Part shown: positions 8,029 to 16,113 of the stretch, piece by piece | How positions within the stretch are numbered: the first letter of the stretch is position 1 | Layout: each line of letters starts with the position of its first letter | Origin: Hallerella sp963597395 | GTDB taxonomy: Bacteria; Fibrobacterota; Fibrobacteria; Fibrobacterales; Fibrobacteraceae | DNA length: 64,000 bases | NCBI GenBank assembly: GCA_963597395.1 | Contig: CAVBPX010000003.1 | Coordinates: 1 to 64,000, forward strand | Direction of reading: 5' to 3' | The notes under the pieces: model-generated | The model's database searches: none | Seen by the model: only the letters and a program-made list of their open reading frames with translations | Told to the model about the DNA's origin: nothing | Position numbers and translations under genes: made by a program

Positions 8029-8711
8029 TGAACAAGTTTACGTTTGGCTTGGCGGTTCTTGCCGCGGGAACCTTCGCGTTTGGCGCAAAGGCTCCGAAGT
8101 CCGCCGAAAAGTATTATTCGGACGCCGCTTTCCAGTATATTGAAAACAGGCTCCCCACCGCGGAAATCACGTGCAAGGAAGGCCTCGAATATTATCCGGA
8201 CGATACCAAGCTCCAGATGCTCGCCGATCGTATTGAGGAATCGAAAAACGAGCAGCAAAAACAGAACAAGGAAAACAACTCGAATTCGAACGAAAACCAG
8301 GATCAGAATCAAAACCAGGACAAAAATCAGGATAACCAGAATCAAAATTCGGATCAAAACCGGCAAGATCAGAATCAGGACCAGAATCAGGAACAACAGA
8401 ATTCCGATGAAAATCAGAGCTCTGACTCCGGCGAATCGAGCAGTTCAGAGAGCGATGGCTCGGACGCGGCCAACAATCAGGATTCCGGAAATTCGAGCAG
8501 TTCCCAGGGCGAAAACAACCAGGGCCAAAACGACCAAAATGACGAGAACGATCAAAACGGCGAGCCGGACGAATCTCCGGAAAATCCGCCGCCCGGTCAG
8601 ATGAGCCCGCAAGAAGCTTCCCAGCTGCTCAAGGACTTTGACGAGGAACACGGCGAACGCAAGCCGTGGAAACCCGCCAAGGGCGTCGCCCGGCCCGACA
8701 AGGACTGGTAA
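8028..8711 (+). CDS. Secreted Asn/Gln/Asp/Ser-rich protein, BatC-like
   Basis: A 227-aa protein with a signal peptide (about 1-20) and a short TPR-like segment (about 24-75: SAEKYYSDAAFQYIENRLPTA). This is followed by about 110 residues of N, Q, D and S in an almost repetitive pattern (NQDQNQNQDKNQDNQNQN). The last 40 residues are more ordinary. The N-terminal part resembles the BatC partner upstream, with which it is ATG-overlapped, suggesting a duplicated TPR protein that gained a low-complexity tail. The tail is acidic and probably disordered in the periplasm. The role is unknown beyond membership of the bat operon. Confidence 0.65.
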   Translation: MNKFTFGLAVLAAGTFAFGAKAPKSAEKYYSDAAFQYIENRLPTAEITCKEGLEYYPDDTKLQMLADRIEESKNEQQKQNKENNSNSNENQDQNQNQDKNQDNQNQNSDQNRQDQNQDQNQEQQNSDENQSSDSGESSSSESDGSDAANNQDSGNSSSSQGENNQGQNDQNDENDQNGEPDESPENPPPGQMSPQEASQLLKDFDEEHGERKPWKPAKGVARPDKDW

Positions 8712-8714
8712 GGA

Positions 8715-9413
8715 TTAAAATTCGTAAAAGACCTTGGCGTGCACCTCTGCCTGGTGCTGCCAAAGCGTCCTGGAAAGGTCGCTGTAGCCCGCATAATCGG
8801 TGCTCACGCTGCGGACGAACATGGCCCGGTAGCGAAATGCAACGTCAATTCCGATGGGGCGCATCTTGTAGCGTAAATTGGCGGACAGGGCAAAGGAATT
8901 TGCCGCATAGACCGCCGCCTCGTGCTTTTCGTCGCCGTATTTGTCGGTGTAAAATCCCGCGCCGTGGACCGAGTACCGCGAAAACGTGTACGAAAGTCCC
9001 GGACCCACTTCAAAATCCTCGGGGTAAAAGAAGTAGTAGCGGTATTCCGCGGAAAACTTCCAGTAGTTGGCGTCCGTTTCCGTAAAGTCGTCGGAGTTTT
9101 TGCCGTAGTTGACGTCGGGATTCCAAAGTCCGAAGGCGATGGCGACCGTGTGCTGGTTAAAGTTTACGCCCGCTTCGACGACGGGAATCGGGAACGATCC
9201 CAGGTAGGGAATAAAGATGCGCTCGCCGTCCTTTCCGTCATCGTCGTCCGCATCAAAAAAGCCTTTTCCGTCGAGGTCTCCCGCAAACGAAAAAGAGGCG
9301 TCGAGCCCGAGGCCCACAAAATAGGAACGGTGCCAAATGACCCTTTCGCCGGCAAAGCCGAACCCGGCGAGTATCAAAAGCAGCGCAAGAATTTTTACGG
9401 CGGAATTTTTCAT
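8715..9413 (-). CDS. Outer-membrane beta-barrel protein, unknown function
   Basis: A 232-aa protein with a signal peptide (residues 1-20, ending FGFAG). After this come alternating short amphipathic strands rich in Tyr, Phe and Gly (YWKFSAEYRYYFF, FSRYSVHGAGFY), ending in Phe, as in small outer-membrane barrels. An acidic DADDDDGKDGE loop near residue 45 may bind divalent cations. The start at 9413 (MKNSAVK) is chosen because the signal peptide follows directly and the nadA stop is 1 nt upstream on the same strand; nadA and this gene are probably co-transcribed. No specific family is recognised. Confidence 0.7.
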   Translation of the reverse strand: MKNSAVKILALLLILAGFGFAGERVIWHRSYFVGLGLDASFSFAGDLDGKGFFDADDDDGKDGERIFIPYLGSFPIPVVEAGVNFNQHTVAIAFGLWNPDVNYGKNSDDFTETDANYWKFSAEYRYYFFYPEDFEVGPGLSYTFSRYSVHGAGFYTDKYGDEKHEAAVYAANSFALSANLRYKMRPIGIDVAFRYRAMFVRSVSTDYAGYSDLSRTLWQHQAEVHAKVFYEF

Positions 9414-9414
9414 T

Positions 9415-10431
9415 TTACATGGCCGCATAGCGGAACATTTCGTCAATGCAGTGTTTGGCGCGTTCCATCACGCCCGCGTCCAGTTCGACGTTTGCCGCTT
9501 TCTCCGGGTGGCGCAAGGATTCGAGAATGTTCTCGAGGGAATTCGACTTCATGTATTTGCACATGCTGCAGCTTCCGATAAAGCGCTTGTCCGGAAATTC
9601 GTATTGCATGCGGGCGTTGAGACCGCATTCGGTGAGAAGCAAAAACGGCGTGTTCTCGGGCTGATCCTTGATGTATTTGACCATCTGGCCCGTGCTTCCG
9701 ACGTAATCGCTGAGAAGGGCGACGCCCGGGTGACATTCCGGATGGCTTACGACGCGAAGTCCCGGGTTCTGTTCGCGGAAAAACCGGATGAGTTCCGGAT
9801 CGTATTTTTCGTGGACGTAGCAGCATCCCGAATGCAGAACGATTTTCTTTTTGATGCCCCTTTTGTCGAGGGCTTCCTGCAGGTTCTTTCCCATGAGACG
9901 GTCCGGGACAAAAACAATCCTGTCGTTCGGCAGGTTCGAAACAATTTTAAAGACGTTGGAGCTTGTGACGCATACGTCGCATTCGGCCTTGACGTCGGCG
10001 GTTGTGTTGATATAGCAGACAAACGTGTGGTCCGGATATTTTTGTCGCAGTGCGCGAACCTCTTCGCCCGAGATGCTGTCGGCGAGGCTGCAACCGGAAA
10101 GCGGCCCCGGAACGAGGACTTTTTTGTTCGGGTTCAAAATTTTGGCGGTTTCGCCCATAAAGCGAACAGCGGCAAAGACGATGATGTCGGCGTTGACCTT
10201 GGTCGCGTCCTGGCTGAGCTTAAAACTGTCGCCGTCGTAGTCGGCGACGCCGAGAACGATTTCGGGCGCGACATAACTGTGCGCGAGAATCACCGCGTTG
10301 CGCTCTTTTTTGAGCGCGTTGATCTCGTTGATGATGGGGAGAAGTTTTTCGCAATATTCAAGCGTGTAGCTGCAAAGGACGGCACCCGGTTGAATTTTCT
10401 TAAGTCGGTCAAAAAGTTCTTGCGCTGTCAT
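9415..10431 (-). CDS. nadA: Quinolinate synthase A
   Basis: A 338-aa NadA, the [4Fe-4S] enzyme that condenses iminoaspartate with dihydroxyacetone phosphate to quinolinate in de novo NAD synthesis. Three conserved Cys regions are visible: VPGPLSGCSLADS, VLHSGCCYVHEKY and GSCSMCKYMKSNSLENI. The PECHPGVALLSDYVGSTGQM segment typical of NadA is also present. It is cytoplasmic. The partner nadB is not in the window. A TAATTTTA box (10439-10446) ends 7 nt before the ATG, and no Shine-Dalgarno sequence is visible. Confidence 0.95.
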   Translation of the reverse strand: MTAQELFDRLKKIQPGAVLCSYTLEYCEKLLPIINEINALKKERNAVILAHSYVAPEIVLGVADYDGDSFKLSQDATKVNADIIVFAAVRFMGETAKILNPNKKVLVPGPLSGCSLADSISGEEVRALRQKYPDHTFVCYINTTADVKAECDVCVTSSNVFKIVSNLPNDRIVFVPDRLMGKNLQEALDKRGIKKKIVLHSGCCYVHEKYDPELIRFFREQNPGLRVVSHPECHPGVALLSDYVGSTGQMVKYIKDQPENTPFLLLTECGLNARMQYEFPDKRFIGSCSMCKYMKSNSLENILESLRHPEKAANVELDAGVMERAKHCIDEMFRYAAM

Positions 10432-10761
10432 AGTAGGTTAAAATTAGAAAAGTTTCCTGCGTCAGGTTAACGCCGGTCCCTGCAAAAAGTCAAAAATGCT
10501 CATCGTCAAAATTCCTCGGTCGTCATAGAATGCAGGCGTCAAGTCCTTGGTGATGATGACTTGAAGGCAATGCTCACGACAGATTTGAATATTTTAGGGG
10601 CGTAATTTTGCATAAAACTGCAATTTACATCCCCTAGAAAAGTCCCCGAGGTCGAATTGCCTTTATCAAAACGGTGATGTTTCGGATTGGGCGTAAAAGA
10701 ATGTAAATTGAAGAAAGGATTGTTCCGAGGTTTAGAACTGATTTTTAGAAGGAAAATTTTC
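10432..10761. other. Intergenic region, AT-rich, no gene recognised
   Basis: This region is visibly more AT-rich than its left flank. It holds the nadA promoter box at 10439-10446 and a small inverted repeat (TCAAGTC at 10539-10545 with GACTTGA at 10558-10564). Short frames exist on both strands but none has a start signal or recognisable sequence. It is probably the left margin of the AT-rich two-gene island. Confidence 0.4.
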
Positions 10762-11592
10762 ATGTTTTTCGATAGCAAATCATCTTTGGCAAGAAGGGCT
10801 CTCCTTGGGAACGACGAGGTCGTCAAGAGTATTTGCGATCAGGTCGGCGCCGTTACGACGCATTCGCCGGATGAAACGTGCAGGGACTATATTTCGGAAC
10901 GCTATGAACGGAATATGGAACCGTATAGGTATGACACGACGAGTCCGTTTTACACGCCACAATATCTGGATACGTTTGACGCGCCCAGAACTCCGGAAGA
11001 TGTTGAGCGGCTGTTTCAAGATATTTTGCGGCCTTATAAAATCAAATATATTCGTCCCAAAGTCAAATACGTCGCAACGTTTGAACCGGGTTATCCAAAC
11101 GGGGTTGAGGCGTTTAATTGGACTCATCGGGAAGAGAACAATAACCTTCCCTACGATATGTCGAAATATATGGTCGATCGGTTCCTTTACGAGCCGAACA
11201 TCCCGCTGACGACCTATCCGAATACGGAACTCACTATGTATTTGGACGGGAATCGCTATCTCGATCCGGAAATTCTGACCCACGAATACAAGCATATTAT
11301 CGAACTGCCGATTCTTCAGAATCTGATGTATATTTATGGGCTGAACGAATTTCGCAAGATGGATCACAACATATGCGGGGTGCGCGGAAATGACTGGTGT
11401 ACAGATGTTTTGACGAAAAAAATAGATGCTTGGCGAAAGGCGAAAGAACCGGAACTATTTAATCTTTTGCAAAATTCTCAAGACCGATTGGACTTTATGG
11501 AAAACGAGAGCACTATCGGACAGCATCGATATAATAACGTTCCTCTTCTCCAAAAGGCTTACGAGAACTATCTTCCGGAGATACTAAAATGA
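10762..11592 (+). CDS. Putative HExxH zinc metallopeptidase-like protein
   Basis: A 276-aa protein of unrecognised family. The notable feature is THEYKHIIELP, with HEYKH at residues 174-178, a perfect HExxH zinc-protease signature in a helix-like context; His202 (KMDHN) could be a further ligand. It has no signal peptide or membrane segment. The N-terminus (MFFDSKSSLARRALLG) is basic, and residues 35-90 are rich in Tyr, Pro and charged residues. Start chosen at ATG 10762 after a purine-rich AGAAGGAAAA stretch; an upstream in-frame start at 10687 is less likely. It overlaps the secreted 8-Cys protein by 4 nt (ATGA). Both genes are more AT-rich than the flanks, suggesting transfer. An effector/toxin with a partner is one possibility; a phage or plasmid protein is another. 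Confidence 0.55.
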   Translation: MFFDSKSSLARRALLGNDEVVKSICDQVGAVTTHSPDETCRDYISERYERNMEPYRYDTTSPFYTPQYLDTFDAPRTPEDVERLFQDILRPYKIKYIRPKVKYVATFEPGYPNGVEAFNWTHREENNNLPYDMSKYMVDRFLYEPNIPLTTYPNTELTMYLDGNRYLDPEILTHEYKHIIELPILQNLMYIYGLNEFRKMDHNICGVRGNDWCTDVLTKKIDAWRKAKEPELFNLLQNSQDRLDFMENESTIGQHRYNNVPLLQKAYENYLPEILK

Positions 11593-12200
11593 ACCATTTC
11601 GTTTTATTCTTTCTAATTATTCTTCTTTCCGAATTTTCCTTTGCAGTTACGGCCAACGATTTCCCCTGTCTTTTTGAACCGAATGAATTCGGTCGATGTT
11701 GGACACAGGTAAAAGATCCGAGGGATGGTCAAATATATTTGGCCATAAAACGCTGCGGAGCGTCAAATATGGATTTTCCCGGTGACACATGTACTGTTTA
11801 CTATGTGGAAAATTCCCGGTTCAAGGCTCCCGAAGCCAAGTGCAACAAAGGCAAGGATTTTTACTACGGCTGCCTCTACCCCAGTGATAAGGCGGAAAAA
11901 ATAGCCTGCCCGAATTTTGGAGTTGAAACGAAAATTTCCACGTTTTTAGAGTTTTCCGCCTATCTTGTGACAAGTGAAGAATACGCCAAAATAAGGAAGG
12001 ATGTCCTGGTAAAGAAAAAAAACAGGGAAATACGTCACATGTTTTTTTATCGCGATGGCGATAAGGTCGCTTTGGCTTCCGGTATTTATGCCTGGGTGTC
12101 TCCCAGCGGGAAATGGGGAATAAATGACGGGTGGGGAGAGACTACCATACGAAAAAAAGAAGCCTATGTAGCCTGCGAGTATTGGGTGAGCAGGGAATAA
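11589..12200 (+). CDS. Secreted cysteine-rich protein, unknown function
   Basis: A 203-aa protein with a clear signal peptide (about 1-19, LIILLSEFSFAV) and eight Cys spread through the mature part (in FPCLF, GRCWT, KRCGA, DTCTV, AKCNK, YGCLY, IACPN and VACEY). This is enough for four disulfides in the periplasm or outside the cell. Its start is ATGA-coupled to the upstream HExxH protein, so the two are made together. Nothing in it matches a family I know. A periplasmic inhibitor or immunity protein for the neighbour is a reasonable but untested guess; a substrate or accessory protein is equally possible. Confidence 0.6.
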   Translation: MNHFVLFFLIILLSEFSFAVTANDFPCLFEPNEFGRCWTQVKDPRDGQIYLAIKRCGASNMDFPGDTCTVYYVENSRFKAPEAKCNKGKDFYYGCLYPSDKAEKIACPNFGVETKISTFLEFSAYLVTSEEYAKIRKDVLVKKKNREIRHMFFYRDGDKVALASGIYAWVSPSGKWGINDGWGETTIRKKEAYVACEYWVSRE

Positions 12201-12207
12201 TAGAGCT

Positions 12208-12870
12208 TTAGCCTTTTTTGATGGGCGAATAGACTTTTTGGGCCGGGACGGAATAGGTACGGTCTTCTTCGAGCGAGTAGGCGGAAAGGCTCTTTCCATA
12301 GACGCAGCCGGAATCGAGTCCGCGAAATCCGGGCCTGTTCACGAGTCCCTTGGCTGCCCAATGCCCGAATACGACGAGCTTTGGCCATGTGACGCATTCG
12401 AACCAGGCGGGGTCCGTGGGCGCGTTCAAAACTTCGCCCTTTCCGTCCCAGGTTCTTACGGACAATAAAACGTTCGGGTCCATGTCTTCGAGCCTTGTCT
12501 TGCCCGGTTCAAGCCCTGCGTGAACAAGAAGGGATTTGGGAAGGTCTATCCAAAGTGGCCATTTTTCGACGACGCCTGCAATCCAGAACGGATCCTTTAG
12601 GGCGTCGAGCCTTCGCTTGTCCTTTTCCGTCCAATTTTCCTTGGGCGTTTTGAGCCTCTGCAAAAGGTGCGCCTCGTGATTTCCCATCACGCAATGAAAC
12701 TTTCCTTTCGAAACTTCCTGCACGACCCGGAGCGAATCCGGCCCCTTGTTTATTAGGTCGCCCGTAAAATAAACTTCGTCCTCGCCCGGCGTGTAACGCA
12801 GCACGTCGAACATTTGCATCATTTCTTCGTAGCAGCCGTGGACGTCGCCAATAAAAAGGGTCCGTTTCAT
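12208..12870 (-). CDS. Calcineurin-like phosphoesterase (ApaH/PrpE/serine-threonine phosphatase type)
   Basis: A 220-aa cytoplasmic metallophosphoesterase. The metal-binding motifs are in canonical order: GDVHGC (residues 8-13), GDLINKGPDS, GNHEAH, LVHAGL and FGHWA. Length and motif spacing fit the ApaH/PrpE group, which acts on diadenosine polyphosphates or phosphoproteins; the exact substrate cannot be read from the sequence. The start at 12870 (MKRTLFIGDVHGC) overlaps the stop of the upstream pseudouridine-synthase gene (ATGA). Confidence 0.88.
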   Translation of the reverse strand: MKRTLFIGDVHGCYEEMMQMFDVLRYTPGEDEVYFTGDLINKGPDSLRVVQEVSKGKFHCVMGNHEAHLLQRLKTPKENWTEKDKRRLDALKDPFWIAGVVEKWPLWIDLPKSLLVHAGLEPGKTRLEDMDPNVLLSVRTWDGKGEVLNAPTDPAWFECVTWPKLVVFGHWAAKGLVNRPGFRGLDSGCVYGKSLSAYSLEEDRTYSVPAQKVYSPIKKG

Positions 12871-13604
12871 TCGAGGCTCTCGGAATCTTCGACGCTTTTC
12901 CGGAGAAGTTTTTCCTCGGCGGGCGTGAGTTCCCGAAATTCTCCGGTGGGAAGGCTTCCGAGCGCGATTCCTGCATACGAAACGCGCTTGAGATCGCGGA
13001 TGGTGTAGCCGACCGCTTCGAGCATTCGGCGGATTTCGCGGTTTTTGCCTTCGCACAGGACCATTTCAAAAAATCCGTCGTCAAAGAAGATTTCCTCGGC
13101 GTGGCCCCGCTCGATTTCGCCCCGGGCGTTTTCGCCGATTTCGACACCGTGCACAAGTTCTTCGGCGGCCGCGCGGCTGAGCGGTCTTGTGGTCCACACG
13201 TAGTAGCTGCGCGGAACTTCGAATTTGGGATGGGTCAGTTTGTAAATCAGATCGCCGTCATCCGAAAACAGCAGGAGTCCGCGGCTTTGCAGGTCGAGCC
13301 GTCCGATGTACTTCATCGATCGGTATTCGGCGGGAAGATAGTCGTAAACGGTGGTGCGACCTTGCGGGTCGCTTGCGGAACAGACGCATCCGGCGGGCTT
13401 GTGAAACAGGATGACCCGATGCCTTTGGGGCGGAAAAACGCGCTTCCCGTCAACGCGGACATCGTCCTTTTCGTCGACTTCCATTCCGGGTTCCCGAAGA
13501 GTTTCGCCGTTTACCTTGACGCGGCCGTCGCGGATAAATTCGTCCGCGGCACGGCGGCTTGCGACCCCGCACTGCGAAAGGAACTTGTTAATTCGCATTT
13601 TCAT
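12867..13604 (-). CDS. RsuA/RluB/RluE/RluF-family pseudouridine synthase
   Basis: A 245-aa enzyme that isomerises a uridine in rRNA. It has an N-terminal S4 RNA-binding domain (MRINKFLSQCGVASRRAADE, about residues 3-50) and a catalytic domain with GRLDLQSRGLLLFSDDGDL, containing the essential Asp, and the later KNREIRRM motif. Length matches the RluB/RsuA family; the target position is uncertain. The start at 13604 overlaps the end of the Ppx/GppA gene by 17 nt, and the stop overlaps the next start, so the minus-strand genes form one operon. Confidence 0.92.
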   Translation of the reverse strand: MKMRINKFLSQCGVASRRAADEFIRDGRVKVNGETLREPGMEVDEKDDVRVDGKRVFPPQRHRVILFHKPAGCVCSASDPQGRTTVYDYLPAEYRSMKYIGRLDLQSRGLLLFSDDGDLIYKLTHPKFEVPRSYYVWTTRPLSRAAAEELVHGVEIGENARGEIERGHAEEIFFDDGFFEMVLCEGKNREIRRMLEAVGYTIRDLKRVSYAGIALGSLPTGEFRELTPAEEKLLRKSVEDSESLE

Positions 13605-14571
13605 CTTCGGATTCCTTTTTCTTTTGAAGCCACGGCGGGAGCTTTTTCGCCTTCTTTTCTTCCTTGGGCTTTGGAGGCTTTGGCGGGTAGAGAAGCCCAA
13701 AGCGGAGACCGGCCGTGCAGATGCGGAACGATTCGGCGTGCAGGCGCGAAAGCAGGCTGCGAAGCCAGTAGAGCCCGCAGATGATGACATCGCTTCGCCC
13801 TTTTTCAAGGCCCGGCATGCTCGAGCGGAGCTCTTTTGAAACGTTCGAAATTTTTGTGATGGTTTTTTCGAGGTCGTCGAGGTTCATCTCCAGACCTTCG
13901 ATGGCGTGAAAGTCGAATTCCGGAGAGTTCAAAAAGACCATGGCGAGAGCCGTTCCCGTCCCGCCCACAAGATAAACGGGCTTTTTGGCGTAGGGCCGGA
14001 GAGGGTTCCCCTTGAGCTCTTCCTTTTCCCACTTTTTATATTCCGGACCCGGAATCGCTCCCATTTTTTCGTAAAGGAAAAGCGCTCCGACCGGAATCGA
14101 AATGCTGCTTTCGCCGTCCGAAACCTCGGTGGATCCTCCGCCGATATCGACCGTGACGATGCCTTCGCCGTGCCATTCCTCGACGGCGCGGAACGTGTAG
14201 GCGGCTTCCTCTTCGCCCGAAATGATTTGGGGCTTTACCCAGAGCGCCTTTTCGACCGCCGAAAGAACCGCTTCGGAATTGGTCGCTTTGCGGGCTGCTT
14301 CCGTCATGGCACAGGCCTTTATTTCCGCTCCCAGGGCGTGAGCCGTCGTCCGAAATGAAGAGAGAATCTTGGAAAGTTCCCCGAGCCTCTCTGCGGAAAT
14401 TTCGCCCGAGCGGTAAACGTCCTCGCCAAGGCGGCACACTTCGACCTTCTGGATTTTTGGGGCAAGAACGGTTTTGCCGTTTGCGTCCGGTTCGAAATCG
14501 GCAATCAGGAGAATTGTCGAATGGCTTCCGATATCGACGGATGCGGGGAGCGTCTTGACTTGATCAGGCAT
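13588..14571 (-). CDS. Ppx/GppA-family phosphatase
   Basis: A 327-aa member of the exopolyphosphatase / guanosine pentaphosphate phosphatase family (actin-like ASKHA fold). It has VDIGSHSTILLIAD near the N-terminus and the second phosphate-binding loop VTVDIGGGSTEVS, with CAMTEAARKATNSE between them. The C-terminal 45 residues are Lys/Glu/Pro-rich and probably disordered. At this length it resembles the short, single-module Ppx/GppA proteins rather than the longer E. coli Ppx with its HD-like extension. It overlaps the upstream small gene by 8 nt and the downstream gene by 17 nt. Confidence 0.9.
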   Translation of the reverse strand: MPDQVKTLPASVDIGSHSTILLIADFEPDANGKTVLAPKIQKVEVCRLGEDVYRSGEISAERLGELSKILSSFRTTAHALGAEIKACAMTEAARKATNSEAVLSAVEKALWVKPQIISGEEEAAYTFRAVEEWHGEGIVTVDIGGGSTEVSDGESSISIPVGALFLYEKMGAIPGPEYKKWEKEELKGNPLRPYAKKPVYLVGGTGTALAMVFLNSPEFDFHAIEGLEMNLDDLEKTITKISNVSKELRSSMPGLEKGRSDVIICGLYWLRSLLSRLHAESFRICTAGLRFGLLYPPKPPKPKEEKKAKKLPPWLQKKKESEDENAN

Positions 14572-14881
14572 TTTCGTTCAAAAGTCCTTCGCGGATGCGG
14601 TCCGCAATCTTTTTCGGATCGGTAAAGAACTGCTTGGCGAGCGGAATCGACCGTTCCACAAGTTCCGCCGGGTATTTTTTCATCCATCCGGCGACCACCT
14701 TTCCGGAAGAGCTTCCGAGCGGCTCCCCGTTTCGAATTTCAAGCGCCATCCGGAGCGCAAGGCTAAGCCCGAGTTCGATGGCGCGAGGCTCCGCCTTGTT
14801 TTCGAGCATTTTTTCGACCCGGGAGAGCTTTTCTTCAAGGTCGAGCGATTCGATTTCTTTCAAGTCTTTTTCGGAGATCAT
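14564..14881 (-). CDS. Small acidic helical protein, unknown
   Basis: A 105-aa cytoplasmic protein, predicted nearly all-helical, with a charged N-terminus (MISEKDLKEIESLDLEEKL) and no Cys. It is the first gene of a run of overlapping minus-strand genes (Ppx/GppA, pseudouridine synthase, phosphoesterase). No family is recognised. A TACTTTTA box lies 4 nt upstream of the ATG, with no Shine-Dalgarno sequence, suggesting the operon starts here on a leaderless transcript. Confidence 0.65.
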   Translation of the reverse strand: MISEKDLKEIESLDLEEKLSRVEKMLENKAEPRAIELGLSLALRMALEIRNGEPLGSSSGKVVAGWMKKYPAELVERSIPLAKQFFTDPKKIADRIREGLLNENA

Positions 14882-14885
14882 GCCT

Positions 14886-14893
14886 TAAAAGTA
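14886..14893 (-). promoter_or_regulatory. Promoter box TACTTTTA
   Basis: This box resembles the Bacteroidetes -7 element TAnnTTTG and ends 4 nt before the ATG at 14881. No -33 TTTG is evident. Confidence 0.35.
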
Positions 14894-14901
14894 GAAAACG
14901 T

Positions 14902-14931
14902 AAAAAGACCCGGAATGTTCCGGGCCTTTTT
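14902..14931. terminator. Bidirectional rho-independent terminator
   Basis: A CCCGGAA/TTCCGGG stem with a 2-nt TG loop is flanked by A and T runs on both sides. On the minus strand it follows the histone-like gene; no plus-strand gene lies directly to its left. Confidence 0.8.
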
Positions 14932-14965
14932 ACTGTTCTTTTAGCAAAGAGAGAAAGCTAAAAAA

Positions 14966-15247
14966 TTACTTGGCCTTCTTGGCTGCAGCCTTTTTCGGAG
15001 CGGCCTTCTTGGCGACGGCCTTTTTCGGGGCGGCAGCCTTCTTGACAGCGGCCTTCTTCGGAGCGGCAGCCTTCTTGACAGCGGCCTTCTTCGGGGCGGC
15101 AGCCTTCTTGACGGCGGCCTTCTTCGGAGCGGCGGCCTTCTTGACAGCGGCCTTCTTCGGAGCGGCAGCCTTCTTGGCGACGGCCTTCTTCGGGGCTGCG
15201 GCCTTCTTGGCGGCCGGTTTAGCGGTGACTTTCTTTGTATTTGCCAT
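14966..15247 (-). CDS. Histone H1-like Lys/Ala/Pro-rich protein
   Basis: A 93-aa protein built almost entirely from K, A, P and V. It begins MANTKKVTAKPAAKKA and continues as near-perfect 12-residue repeats (KKAAAPKKAAVK). Such H1-like proteins (Hc1, AlgP and relatives) bind and compact DNA through the basic tail. Underlying 36-bp DNA repeats make the copy number prone to change. The start at 15247 is supported by AAGGAAC upstream; an upstream in-frame start at 15307 would fall inside the promoter. It has its own promoter and terminator and is therefore probably monocistronic and highly expressed. Confidence 0.85.
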   Translation of the reverse strand: MANTKKVTAKPAAKKAAAPKKAVAKKAAAPKKAAVKKAAAPKKAAVKKAAAPKKAAVKKAAAPKKAAVKKAAAPKKAVAKKAAPKKAAAKKAK

Positions 15248-15288
15248 ATTTTTGTTCCTTTTGATGAGTTGTTGATAACTATGTTTAT

Positions 15289-15317
15289 AAAATAACTTGA
15301 TTTTCACAAAATATCAA
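15289..15317 (-). promoter_or_regulatory. Promoter of the histone-like gene
   Basis: On the minus strand, TTGATA (15317-15312) is followed by exactly 17 nt and then TATTTT (15294-15289). The region is strongly AT-rich, and about 40 nt of leader precede the ATG. Confidence 0.6.
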
Positions 15318-15369
15318 CACTTATTTTAAAAAAATTTTTGTTAGGACTGGTCAAAAGAAAATTTTTGTG

Positions 15370-16113
15370 CTATAAGACACCCTTTATGGCGGAAATATAG
15401 GCCTCGATTCCGCGCTTGGCCTCATCAAAGACGTTGCAATACTTTGTTGCAAACGGCGGAATCTTTCCGTTGGTGATTCCGAGTGCGTCGTGCAGCACAA
15501 GCACCTGTCCGTCGGTGGCCTTCCCCGCGCCAATGCCGATGGTTATTAGCTTCACGGCGTCCGTCACCTTTTTTCCGAGGGCGTCCGGAACGTGTTCCAG
15601 TACGCATTCGTAGGCGCCCGTTTCGTCGAGAGTCTTTGCCTCGGCGAGGATTTGCGCGGCACTTTCGTTGTCCTTTCCGACCTGCTTAAAGCTCGTCGCC
15701 GTCTGCGGGAGCAGTCCGAGGTGCGCGCAGACCTCGATCCCGTTTGCGCAAAGCTTTTCAATGACTTTCGGATGGAAACCTTCGAGTTTTACGGAACTTG
15801 CGCCGAGGCCCATGAACTTTTTGGCGTTTTCGAGGGCCGTTTCCGGTGTCTCGTAGCTTAAAAAGGGCATGTCGGCGATGACGTGCGTGTTCGGGGCGCC
15901 GCGGACGACCGCTCCGACGAAAATTTGCATTTCGTTCATCCCGATGCACTGCGTACTTTTATACCCGAGCATCGTGTTGGCGAGGCTGTCCCCGACAAGG
16001 ATCTGGTCGATGCCCGCGGTTTCCGCTATTTTTGCAAAAGCGTAATCGTAGGCGGTAATCTGGGAAATTTTCCGTTTTCCCTTGGTTTCACGGATTTGAG
16101 CTGCCGAAAGCAT
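15370..16113 (-). CDS. panB: 3-methyl-2-oxobutanoate hydroxymethyltransferase
   Basis: A 247-aa PanB, which transfers a hydroxymethyl group from methylene-tetrahydrofolate to alpha-ketoisovalerate, the first step of pantothenate synthesis. Family motifs are KISQITAYDYAFAKIAE, ILVGDSLANTMLGY, VIADMPFLSYE, SVKLEG and CAHLGLLPQ. It is slightly shorter than typical (about 260 aa). It overlaps the 3' end of recO by 26 nt. panC and panD are not in the window. Confidence 0.94.
   Translation of the reverse strand: MLSAAQIRETKGKRKISQITAYDYAFAKIAETAGIDQILVGDSLANTMLGYKSTQCIGMNEMQIFVGAVVRGAPNTHVIADMPFLSYETPETALENAKKFMGLGASSVKLEGFHPKVIEKLCANGIEVCAHLGLLPQTATSFKQVGKDNESAAQILAEAKTLDETGAYECVLEHVPDALGKKVTDAVKLITIGIGAGKATDGQVLVLHDALGITNGKIPPFATKYCNVFDEAKRGIEAYISAIKGVL

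Noticed and set aside
10687..10761. Upstream in-frame start of the HExxH protein.
   Set aside because: It adds a basic segment unrelated to the rest and has no better ribosome site than the ATG at 10762.
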